Assembly: GCA_030248135.1 (NCBI GenBank)
Contig: JASANC010000738.1
Span: 39,061-103,060, forward strand
DNA from: Theristus sp. LFF4_11
Taxonomy: Eukaryota > Nematoda > Chromadorea > Monhysterida > Xyalidae
Length of the DNA: 64,000 bases
Reading direction: 5' to 3'
The position numbers were made by a program, and so were the translations under genes. Positions 31,288 to 43,552 of the stretch are shown piece by piece; position 1 is the first letter of the stretch, and each line of letters opens with the position of its first letter. The notes below the pieces were generated by a model. That model ran no database searches, was not told the origin of the DNA, and worked only from the letters and a program-made list of their open reading frames with translations.

Positions 31288-31394
31288 GTCTGCTCGCATG
31301 CACTTCGTCGCAGCAGCCGCGAGTCGAGGCGCTGAAAACAGCAGTGACTTCTCGGAGGCCACTTCACCGGAGATGTCACGCTCAACGGCACTAG
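31288..31394 (+). other. possible coding exon upstream of MCTP
   Basis: GC-rich island with acceptor ATTGCAG and donor CTAG|GTGTGT. One frame is open throughout (ATG at 31298: MHFVAAAASRGAENSSDFSE...MSRSTAL) and ends in phase 1, compatible with the start of the exon at 34383. No domain. It could be an alternative first exon. Confidence 0.4.
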
Positions 31395-31429
31395 GTGTGT
31401 GATGTGGTGTACAACGTACAATGTTGCGC

Positions 31430-31780
31430 TTTACAAAATGTCCGAACTCGTGTCCGGTGGTGTGTCCCGCGTCGTGTTTCGTCCCGCGCGATGTCCCGAT
31501 CCCGAAAATAAAAACTTATTTTGTTTTAATTCATTTTCCGGGACAGGACACGCGACAGGACACGCTAGCGGACACGAGTTACACGCTACAAATTAAAAAG
31601 TGTCCAAGCAATTGTGTCCGATGTCCTGTCAGCCTATAGGTGTCCCGCATGATGTCCCGGAAATAAAAGCGGCAACACCGTAAACTCGGCTACGTTTCGG
31701 GACTGTGGGACACCATGCGCAACACTCGAGCGGACAGAACACCGGACACCTGTTCGGACACTTTTCAGCGTGCGACGGGT
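31430..31780. repeat. GTGTCC/GGACAC-rich inverted repeat cluster
   Basis: Arms ACTCGTGTCCGGTGG and GCTAGCGGACACGAGT with many GGACAC/GTGTCC words. Related clusters are at 20939-21005 and 56590-56760. A dispersed non-coding element family. Confidence 0.5.
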
Positions 31781-34214
31781 AATGGGCAATGGGCATAGGG
31801 GCAGCTGACTGGCGGTGTGTTTCCTAAACTCCAAGCAGCCAATCAACATGCCAGAGATTAAAATCAAATTTTTGTTTTCTTTCAGATTTTATTATCTTGA
31901 TTTTACAGATCACGCATCTACCTCAACGACCACCAGTCCGAAAACAAGTTGGTGTCTTTATTTTCTCGTCCGTTTTTTTTAATGTTACTTTTCGCCACAA
32001 TATCGTCGCATATTGGATTGGAAAAAGGCCACGTCACGCTGAGTTTGTTTGGTTGGTCAAAGAAATGTTGAGCAAAAAAAATGGGAAAAATGATTTCCAC
32101 GAAAAAAAACGCAAAAACACAACACGCATGAGTGCCCTGGCACTGAAGTTTATGACCAAAACGGTAGGCGCTTATTCGAGATTTTTTTATTGTTCAAGAT
32201 TTATGAGCACAGCTTTATAGCAGCAAGGCAATCCATGGATTTGACACAAATGCTGGCGCAGCTGGAAAAAACATTTCATTTCATGCTTGAAGTTTTTCGC
32301 CGCTCCAAATTCACCGATTCTAATGCCTAAAAATTGTGTTTTGTTCGCCTTCACGACTAAAATGTTCAACTTCTCTCACGCGGAAAGTTTCCGCATATTA
32401 TTGATCGATAGATTTGTTGTTGTTCAACTTATTGAAATATTCTGACATTCTGAAAAATTAGCAGAAGTTTTTTTTTCAAAGTATAAGCGCCAACTTTGGG
32501 TAAAAAAATGTTTTGATCAGACATGACAGTTTTTTTTCTGTTCTTCTCACAAATAGTGAATGTATTTCCATTACAAAACGAGAGTACTGTTCCTCTGTTG
32601 GTCATCCACAGCGAAACTTGATGCCAAACAAAACCATGAAAAAGTCCGGGCTGGGACCTGGCGATGACGAATTAAAACCAACATACTGTACATACTCGTT
32701 GCGGGTGCAAATTTCAATTATAAAAAACCGCTGTTCTGGTTCTGCTGTTTTCAAAAATCTTCGCACTACTTTCGGTCGCTTAAGCAAACAAGAACCACAC
32801 GTCACCACCGCGTGCGCTATATGAATTATTCCACTTTCCGCTTTTTCGAAACGTTATGATTTTTCAATCTATTCGTTTCCGACGCCAGAAAAAAATTTTT
32901 TTTTTCGTTTTATATGTATAGACGCTTTCAACTTTTTCCTTTCAACGCGCTATTCAGAGTTTTTCTTGATGCTATGTGCTTTCTGAGAAACCTAAAACTG
33001 TCTCCTGAGACTTCACTGGCACCCTCCCGGTCTGTGAACCTAAAAAAACCGTTGCAAACTATTTTTATGACGCCATTTTTGACCTTTCGCGATAATACTG
33101 CATATTTAGTTTTGTTTGCTGCTTATCTGCCAAAAAACATCTATCCTGATTTCAGAATTCGCTGCAGAACGCTGTTGTTTCTTCATCCGCGCAAAACATT
33201 CTTCACCACACGAAACTTTTTGGACCGACCCTTACCCGCGGCCATTCTATTTTGAGACCGCCCTTGAAAAAAACGTGGGCGCCAACAGTACGTCACGCAA
33301 ACTGCCATAAATCATGTGCCACCAACCCAGGGCGCATAGTTGAAACAAGTGCGTATAGATGAAATAGTTATGAAATGAAGTTTTTACGCGCCACATCAAG
33401 CCCGCCGGGGGAACTACTGAACTGTGTGAACGAGGTACTAGTCAAGCTCGCGCACACCTTCTACTCGTGCATTCATGAAAGTGCATCGGAAGTTGCGTTT
33501 TTTAGTGCTGAAGTTTTTTTTTTCATGAATGCAATAGGAATGGTTTCGTGCTGCTGTTGCTCGCGCTGGAGCTGCTGTTTTTTTATGATTGCGGCTTTAA
33601 ACTTAGCTACATGCGTCGGTAAAAATGCCGCAATTTCATGAATGCCCTGCGTCAAGCCTTGAAGACGCAACAAGAATGGGACGGAGCTCTTGCGCGTCAT
33701 GTTTGCATTTATTTGTTTTGTTACAGTTACAGGCTTAGTTTAGGGTGAAGATGTACAGTAAACACATTCAAGCGTTGCCCGCAAGCCTACCAAGGACCCA
33801 CGGATATTGTCGTAATATTATTGTGTGCTTATTTTCAGTCGCTTTTATTATCATCATTCATACATTGTACCACGATTGATGAGGTTTTGGTTGCCAGATA
33901 TATATTATTGTTTGTTGGACACTTGTTGCATCATATGTTTTCAACTATTTTTAGTAGCTGCAGATTTGCCAATTCCCATACACATCGCAAGACGGAAAGT
34001 GATAGTGTTTTCTTTGCAACAAAGCTCAATCCGATTGATCTATAGCGGGTTCTGTTCACGGCTGTATTTCCTCTGTGCACTGTTCTCAGCTGTGGGCCTA
34101 AAGTTGCTAGACAAAACCGTGCTGAATTAAACAACAGAACCGAACAGGTGCATACATGTTTCAGCTCGCAAATTCGTATTTAGTAAAAAGACATGGAGGA
34201 ACACAACCAAACAT

Positions 34215-34342
34215 TCCTCTTCTAAAGTTTGTAATCAGCTGATTGGTAGCATTTGAATCCATCAGCGCGTTTATCCAGCCAATCACCAGAGCAACATGTC
34301 TTGAACACGTGCATGTTAGAAGTTTTTCAGACTGAACTGTAG
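34215..34342. mobile_element. MITE-like element, family D copy 3
   Basis: AATCAGCTGATTGG and CCAATCA arms, degenerate centre, right end GAACTGTAG. It ends about 40 bp before the presumed acceptor of the MCTP polyglutamine exon. Confidence 0.55.
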
Positions 34343-34417
34343 ATACAAAGTAGGCAACTTTCAATTGTTCCGGTGACCAAAGAAGCTCTGTCCAATCAGT
34401 TCATTCAACTGCAAAAA

Positions 34418-34535
34418 ATGTTGAACTGGAAAAAAGTCAACATGCGCCTCAATTTGTCGCCGTCGAAGAGCAGCGAAACGACGCCGAATTTGAACCGAAA
34501 ACAAAGCGAGCCTGAGCCATCAGACCATCAAACCG

Positions 34536-34581
<46 letters not shown>

Positions 34582-34583
34582 GC

Positions 34584-34617
<34 letters not shown>

Positions 34618-37600
34618 GCAAAATCGTTGGAAATGGTCCTCGGTAATTAGTCCCCGTTTCCCGAGAAGGTCGACGACAACAACAACAACAGCAACTCGAA
34701 ACACAACAACTTCCCCACCAAATTGTTCTCAAGCTCATGCGGCCGCTCGTCCATCCACGCGCAACCGCCATCAGCGAAAACCGACCGCCCCGACCGACCA
34801 TGTGCGCTTCGATCACAGCGGCGGTGTGTGTGTTTGGAAGAAAACGCTATTTTTCTGTTTCAGCCCCACGAACTGCTGAAACCAAGCAGAAAAAAAAATT
34901 GAACTGAGGAGAAGTTCTGAGTTCGATTTTGTTGATATGCGCAGTTTCCCGGAGTGAGTTTGGGGGCGGGGGGGGGGGGAGCGCAACACCGAAAACGAAC
35001 TGAAAATAAACCGCAAAAAAACGAAAAACGCGAATTGCTCAAGCGCACTCAATGTGTGATAATCCAATTCCAATCCAGTATGCGAAACAATTATTGCAAA
35101 CTTACAAAAGTCGATAACATTTCCATCAACAGAGCTTCAAAAACAACAAAAAATTTGGGAGAAATAAGCGGTGTGTTTTCAGCGTCCGGCCTGTCGCGTC
35201 GCGCCCGCTTATGGCGGTCACTGAAGCAGCGCACGATGCCGTTCGCGAGCCGACCGGATCTTAGGACGACCATCGATGAGGACGACGATCTCGATGGTAA
35301 TGGAACAGCGTGCTTTGATTGCACCGAAGAGATATTTTCGAATGGATTTTCACTTTTTAAAGCGTGTCAGAAACGCTGGCGGACTGTGTTACCCCGCACG
35401 GTTGCCGCACCGCAACTATTCGACAGAAAGAGACCGTTTTTTATCTTTTTGCGTTCACAGAGGCGGCCGCTCGCGGCGCGGAGAGCGCGCGGTCTCGAAT
35501 CTCACAGTCGCAGCCGAATCTCGTGCCCGCCGGTGCAAGCCCGCTCAGTGCTGCCCTCCGAAAACACCGAAAAACGACGACCGCGACCAATCAGAACGGA
35601 ACCAACAACAATTCGAGCGACGTTTCGCCGAGCCCGAAACGCAAAACACGCACCGTCGCAACCGCGATTCGATCGGTTCGCTTTTTGTTTGTTTTGTTGT
35701 TGGCGAGAAACTCCGCGTTTTTTTGAATTGTTGAGTTTTTTTCTCACGTTTTTGTTTTGTTTTTGGATTTCACTGGTTGAACCGTCCACTTTACTTTTTT
35801 GAAGTACCGTGGGGCTAAAGAGAAAACGGTTCATAAGAAACGGAAACGGGTTGCGCACTCGAACAAAACGTCAAACAAAAAAATGACATGAAAATTTTGT
35901 GTAATACAACTTTCAGAATATAAAAATCCCACATGGTTTCCCATGGGTAAATTGTGTGTGTGGTCGTGGCGTGGTGCATCATGCTTTGGAAATACGCGGC
36001 TTTGAGACCGTGCAAAATGAAATGCAGTAAAATGGTAAAAAATGCAGAGGTTACACAGACCAAAGTTGGTGCACACGGTTTGTTGGTGGTCAGTTTTATT
36101 TGAAAACCACGCACCAACTATGTGACTGAACTTTTGCGTATGTGTGCTGCGCTTTCCATGAAAATGTCCAAGAACCGTCGCCTTGAAAATTTCCCTCCTC
36201 ACGTGTTTCCATGTGTCATATTTGACGTTTTAGCTGGCATTTTCGCGTTCTTTGCGGTTTTCGTTATCTTTCAGTGAGATGAGAGTCGTTTTTCATTTGT
36301 GGGTGTACTCCGTTACACATGCGCCAATTTTTTTGCCGCCACCAACCGGTGGTTCACAAAACAAACAGACAAACAAACAAACAGCAGGTCTCCGTATTTT
36401 GCTGTTATGCGCATGCACCTTTTTTAGAAAAAGCGGTTTGTCTCTTTCTGCTTTATTTCCTGCTTTTTTAACCGAAGCGACAGCGCATTTAGGTTGTTTA
36501 ATACACAGTTTCGTTGAAATTGAATTTTTTTCAGAGCTTCCGTTTATCATCGCGATTTTGGCTATTTCTGGCTAGGGCTATTTCTGGGCTAGGTTTTAGA
36601 CCAGAAACTTGAGGCTACAAGCTTGATAAACCCAGGGAACAGGGAATCTACGTATTGAAGTGCACACAGTCTGGGAATCGCTAGTCCAGTAGCCCTGGAG
36701 TCGCCCGAGAATAAACCCGCCACCCACTATTGGCCTTTCACAGCGAGAAAAAATTTAACAAAATAGGTAGCAAGATGTTCAGCTTTCAAAAATTTAAAAA
36801 CACCCTGTTGACTGTTTTGTCGAGTTCCATTTTCTCAACTCGAATGGCTCTTCATGTCCGCACTTTTCTTGTCCTAAGCAGTGTTTCTGCCTTTCAGGAG
36901 GCGAGAGACCTTTCCGTTATTCTAATTTTGCATTTTGTTCCATTTCCTGTGTGTTGGTTTTCGTTTGTTATCGCTGAAAAAACATTCAGCGCGGAGTTGC
37001 ATACATGAAATCGCCCCTCTGGAACGTTAATCAAGAAGCGCGCACGACTTGAAGCTTTCCAAAAATACAATGTGTCTGTGCGTGAAAATGAAATATCTCA
37101 TCATTTTGCTGCAAAAAACCAGCCACATTGGAACAACGCTGCGATGTCAAAACTAATAATTATGAGACGATCCGGTGAAAATCATTTTGTTGAAAGGTTT
37201 CCTATCTTTTGCTTGTATTTTGGTGGCATTTAGTTCGGTATTCAAAACTCGCATACAGTACGGTCAATATTTTAATTGTTAATCATAAAAATTCATATAA
37301 TCTGTTTCTTTTGACGGTCAAAATAGCCCAAAAAATCACAGGGTGCGTCAATAAATCCGATTTGCTCTTTTGTGGCGTTTTGCGGCCGTATCTCAAGGTC
37401 CGAGAAAATGAACAACCATCACATTGCACTATTTTTGACCAACCAGTGCCGACACACCGTACACCTGTTTTTTGCGTGTAGCGCCTTGGCGATGTTGAAC
37501 AGCAGCCGCCAAACGTATCCATGGGCATGTTCGGTTTGCTGACACACCCTGTTATTTTCTTCGTTTCAAAATTTCTTCACAGGCAATGACTAAAAATGTC

Positions 37601-40600
37601 ACCAAAAATGGTACCAGAATGGCATGACACTAAACTGTCATCAAGAATGGTATGACACGAGAAATTCCATTGAGAATAATGGCATCTACCTAGAATGGCA
37701 CTTTTTAGCCTCAAGTTCTAATAATTGTGACTGCTTTTTATGTGGCTTGTTGCACTGCGCTTCAAAGAAGGAAGTTTTTCATTAACATGTCTGTAATCCT
37801 GTTTTTCCTGTTTTTATTATTCTGCATCTTATTGGTGCACTTGAATACTTCTATCGTTTTTCTTTTGAGTTCTCAATATCATGTACAAACTCATGCAAAC
37901 AGTTCCATGTTGCAATGTGTGTGTGTCAAAGCTCTATCGTTTCTGAATGGCTTTCAAAAAAGAGTTCGAACGCTCTCTGGGTGTTAGATTGAGTCTAAAA
38001 ATCGATCCCAAAGTTTTTCCCAAAAGTTTTCAAACCAAAATGCGCATGTGAACCTTTTTCTGCAGCCTGTCTGTCGCGTCGCTCATTTTGTATTCAAGTT
38101 TATGGTAAAAATGGCAACATGAAATGCATAATAAAGGCATTCGTTTGTTCTTTGCGATTTGTGGATGAAACTCTATCAAGACTGTTTTAGCTGTCCAGCA
38201 CTATAAAATTGGTATTGCTAACATGCTATTATTATTTATTTTGTTCCCGAGACTCAATGCGCGCACAGATACAATGTATCATGTTAGGTAAACAGTTTCT
38301 AGTGGAGTATTCAAAATTGGTGAATTGTTTCGAGTCCCCTAAATAGAGCCGAGTTACGTTGACTATTTTGAATTGCCACATATGTTGAAATAACTTTCTT
38401 TTCGACGGCTGCATGCGTATGGAGTCGCAGAACCCAAAAAAATGATAATAAATAGAGCTTCAAGAGTATCAAGTCTAAAATAGCCATCTTGCAATTTTTA
38501 AAGTGCTTTAGTAACGCGTGAAGTATGTAGCGATTTTTGAACTCAAGGCTTAATCTTGGCTGATTGATTTCGACGAATTTCGACCTTTCATGGTAGGAAA
38601 CGTCGAAATCTTTTGTTCTAACATTGTATACAGATACAGTCCATCTGGATAAAATATGGGCTGTAGAAAAACCAAACACGATACATTGTAATGTCGATAA
38701 ATCAAACGCTCAAAAACTCAAAAGAATAATTTGAGAAGTTCCATATACCAAATCCCGATCGATGGTGCTATGCGTTGTCTCATGCACGCCATGGCTGCAT
38801 GCGCGCAACACGCGAGACGTATGGCCTGCCACTGTCATCACCGTCGTAATAAAAATAATAATGCACGCAAGAAAAAATGCAATTGGCGACTGGTAAGCGC
38901 GAATTTCATACGTGAAACACTTGACACACACCTTCAAAACATCTAAATTATCCTATGTTTTTCGTATGGTTGGCCACCCTGAAAATTTGATAGCAAGTGC
39001 GATTAAATTTACTAATACCGTACGATGGTTTTCATCAGCGCAAGAACGGTTCGTTAATGTTGTTGCATGTGGCGCCCAAACCGTTCGAAAACAACTTTAC
39101 AGTTGAACTCTTATGTAAATTATGGTCAATCAGCTGACTGACTGATGATCACATGCTTTCTGCGCAGGACTCCACGGCAATGCCAACCAATCAGCTGATT
39201 GGCTATAATTTAGAGTTCGACTGCAGTTACTTTTCTTGACAAAACAAACAAACAAATGTTCGTTGTGTCCTTTTGTTTCATGTGGACAGCGCACCTGAAA
39301 ATTTCATTTCATGTCATCACTTCATTTCATTTGTTTTTTCATCATTTCAGCTGATGCGCTCTCGTACCCGTGCCTCCTCAGCAGCTAGCGTCTCCCCGGC
39401 CGTCTCGCGCAAACGCACCAATCATGGAAAAGTCGGCTTTTCGCCGGATCATCAGGTTCGGTTGCGTTCGGTTTTTTCTGGTTCAAAATCTGCTTGAAAA
39501 ACATTTACATCAGTTTACGTGAAGCGTACACGAACGGCTGTTGTTTCGTTGGTTTACCGAAAAAAAACGTGTTTGCATCCCGTTATGGGTCATCTACATC
39601 TATATCATTCCGGTCTCCATGTGTTTTTTTAGCAAAAACCAAAAACATAAAAAAATCAATTTTTTTAATCAGAATCACTCTGAAACATAACGAAATTTGA
39701 TAGCATTTATTTCACCAGAATAATATAGATGTTCAAAATTTCAAAATTCCATTCCACACCACGTTTTCCAATCCCATTCAACCGTGACCAACAACGAACG
39801 AAAAAGCATCTGTAAAAATCGTCAGACCCTCGATTGTCCCTATCGAATCCTGCGCCGCTTTAGAGCCAGATACGTAAAATACAAATTAGCACCGGGGTTT
39901 AATTAGACTGTAAAGAAAAAGCTACTCCGGATAATAGCGACAACGACATTTTTCAACAATTGCGGTTGAATAAAAAGATGTAGTTCTTCAGGTTGCAGAG
40001 AAATTCTCGAAAATGCCAAAGATTTCCAATTTCTTGATAATATTATGCCGCACGATGCTCCCTTGTTGATCGTTAATTTATATGACCCTTTGTATAACTG
40101 CGTTACTGTGATCGTATCAAGACCCGTCACCGTAACCAAGCTGTCTCGCAGTTTCCACGCATCAGGCTCTGGGGAAATGCAAAAAAACATCTGTGCAAGA
40201 ACTACCAACAACTGCAACACGCCAAAATGCTTCATTTTTCTCCCCATCTCCAGCTGGCTAAATATGGCTCCGTTTGCTCAAAAACATGCCTTGCACAGCC
40301 CAACCACGTGCTTTGAGCTACAATGAAGCTAGAAACCTGGAAAAAAAGCGAAAACCTTTTCTGAACGGCCAAAGGCAGTATAGGTGGCAACCGAATAAAC
40401 GCACGGGTGCATGGATGCGCTTGCTTGAAAACTATAGCAGGTTTCAATATTCCTAGTTTTTAACGCGTTTTCAAATAAGCACATTGCAGAATATCGCATG
40501 GTAGAGACAAGATGTTGCACGCTGTACTTTTTCAATGGAGACACTTTTGGGACACAAAAGATAGTGTAGGTTTTCAAGAAGCTTTTCCATATTCTAAAAG

Positions 40601-43489
40601 ACATTTTAAGCATATGTGTTCTCCTTTATTTCAGCCATTTTGATGTTTTTTTAATTGTACCGTATAACAGACAGTCGCAAAACGAATTGCTGCACAATTG
40701 AAGTTGTTTTTCGTAGATCTGCTCAGTTGCGCAACAAAAAACTGCACTGAGAGAGGAAAACATTCCAGTTTCTCGTTTCGTGAAACCAGAGCTAGGTGTG
40801 ATTTTTTTGAACGCCGTTTTTTGCTAATCGAGTTAAAAGCTTTGCCCAGTTTGACTTTAGCATGCTGGTTCATTTTATTTAGTAGGCCTTTTCAAAATAA
40901 GTTTTTTCTATGGGTTCACTTTGTGGCTTTGTGATTCGTTTGCTTTTGGTTTCTGGTTTCTTTTTCGGTAAAAAACGCTTTTTTATCTTGTTTTACTAAC
41001 TGCGAATCTAAACTTGGCATGGCAAAATCAGTCACTATTGTTTTTATCACATTAAAAACCGCGTTGTTTGCGCATGTTTTTTCGTTGAATTTAGCTAAAT
41101 CTTTTGAATTTTAATTAAAATCGCTCCCAGTGCGACATCTGTGCAAATATCAAAACCTGCATGTGAGCTTAGAGAAATGTTTCCCAGTATTCTTTATTCG
41201 TGTTTAGTTTTGGTTTTTCAGCAATTTCCGATTTATGATTGTTGTTTTTGCACGTTTTTTTAACAAACTGCATACAACATTGAACCAACTGAATTCTGAA
41301 AAAAGGTTGTTTTCTTATCATGTGATGTGTCTTACCAATTTTTTTGTTCGTTCCAAAACCGGTCCATTGAAAAGAGTCCATTCTTGTTTGGTTGAACATG
41401 CTGATTTTCACTTCTGATTATTTCTAAAGCAGCAAAACAACGCATGAGGGGTTTTTGGGTAAATGCAGCATGTGCTGCCAGTGCTTGCCCACACGGTTTT
41501 TGGGCAAGAAATACAGCGTCGATACAGTTTGGATGTCCCTTCATCACGTTCACACAAGCTGAAATTTTAAAGACTGTTGTTACTGCCACCACGGATCGTA
41601 CAGTTTCAAAAGTTTTACCGAGTAGTCTCTCTCAACTGTTCCTCTGCGTCCGTTAATTTCGTGATTGTTATTCAAGATACTGAGAAAGCGACGTTCAATA
41701 GTAAAGGGAAAATTTTGAAAAGAACAGTTTTCTTAGCATTCTGCTGTTTTCGGCCACAATTTGACAGTCTTTTCTGTTAGATCAGAGACATGCGAAGTAA
41801 TAAGATCGTGTCGAGACTTGCTTACAGTCAAGAGGTACAGTTAACATGTAACCAGTAATCCTAAATTTGAATTCCGTGAAACATTTCCCTGTTGAGTCAT
41901 TGAGTCAAACGTATTGAGTCCCGAAACCAAAATAAAATATAATAATCGTCTAACATTACTGTTCATCGTTCCTGTTTTGCTCATTCCATCCGTGATTCAC
42001 ATCCTGCAGATGTCGGAAACGATCGACGACGAAGCGACGCCGGTGGCCGTCGAGCAGCGGACGCTTTCCGGGCCCTCCTCCGAAACCGGCCCTACCTCAA
42101 GCCACAACGACCCGCCCACGTGCTCCGACGAGAGTAAACCGTTTGTGACGTTTCTGCTGAGGATTCACCTGTTGGATGGACGCGACCTCGTCATTCGCGA
42201 TGCCTCAGGTTTCTTGAGGTTTTTCGGTTTCTTTGCGCGATTTTCAATTCACAAAAATGATTATGGCAATGAGCAACAGCCAAACAGTCGGTTGAATTTT
42301 TCTGGTAGAATTTTATTTTTTCAACGCAAGCGTGATTGTACTCACATTGCAATGCGGTATCCGACTTTTCTCTCCGACATTATTGAATTGGACTGTGGCA
42401 TCGAATGAATTTTGGAATGGATTTTGGCATTATTTCTGGCGCCTTTCTGAGTACGGAGAATTTTGCTTTTTTTCGCCCGCAGGGAGCAGCGATCCGTACG
42501 TGAAGTTCAAGTACGGCAGTCGCCTGTTGTACAAAAGCAACACGATCTTCAAGAATCTGAATCCCACTTGGGACGAATCGTTTGCCCAACTGATCGACGA
42601 CCCGACCACGCCGTTGCACGTGGAGGCAAGTTGCCTCGGAATTTGAAATATGTTTGAAGGCTACAATTCTCAATTTGGTTATGCTTAAAAAATTGTAGTT
42701 CAGTTACTTGCGAATGAGTTTATTCAGTCAGAAACCACATTTTAAAGTGCGTGTGAAAAACTTGTACAGTTACCTAAAAAGTGGTCTGATTTAATGCGTT
42801 GAAATTCATGTTTTAGATCGATTGATGAAAACCGTAAATTTCAGGTTTTTGACTATGACAGGTTCGCTGCGGACGATTATATGGGCGGGGCCACGGTGGA
42901 CCTCAGTCAATACATCTTTTGGCAGTACGTTTCTTTTGTTTGGTTTGATGTGTCATGAAAAACGCGCGCTTTGCAACTGTTGCAATCACAGTTACCATAT
43001 TTTAATTTGATTCACTCAATCTCTTTCCAGACAATTCTCCGTTCGACTGGACCTGCAAGACGAGCACAGCAAGGAAGAGAACATGGGCTTTATCAACATC
43101 GAGTTGACGATTGAACCGCAGACGGAGCAACAGAAAGAACAGGTTGCCTGCCGCGATGATGATTTTGTTTGTTTTTAATATTTTTTTTTGTTTTGAAAAA
43201 CATGTGCGAGGACAGTAAACGACTTTTTCAAAAATTTCAAAGAAAAATTCCACTCATTTTCAAATATTTGCAACCGAATGAAATTCAGATGAGGAAGAAC
43301 TCTTCGTTTCAGTTTCTGCATGACGCCGGTCGCAGCTCGAGCGCCGTGACAAAACGCGCTTCCGCCAAAGGCAAGCTCAGCGCTATCACTCTTGGTTGAA
43401 TGAGACCGACAGGCAGATGCGAGGAGTTTTCTCGCCGATTATTTTTCGTACCATAATGCTGGAAAATCAATCGGTCAATCAGTCACTCT

Positions 43490-43552
<63 letters not shown>

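Noticed and set aside
34954..35802. One 282-codon open frame read as a single protein.
   Set aside because: It contains one real exon (35183-35296) bounded by splice sites in phase with its neighbours; the rest lacks family similarity and overlaps the next exon in another frame.
36252..36575. 107-codon plus-strand frame in an MCTP intron.
   Set aside because: No ATG context, domain or splice partners; compositional chance in AT-rich DNA.
41914..42009. Upstream extension of the MCTP exon before 42010.
   Set aside because: CTGCAG immediately before 42010 acts as acceptor and joins in phase to the exon at 39351-39455; the upstream frame overlaps a MITE fragment.
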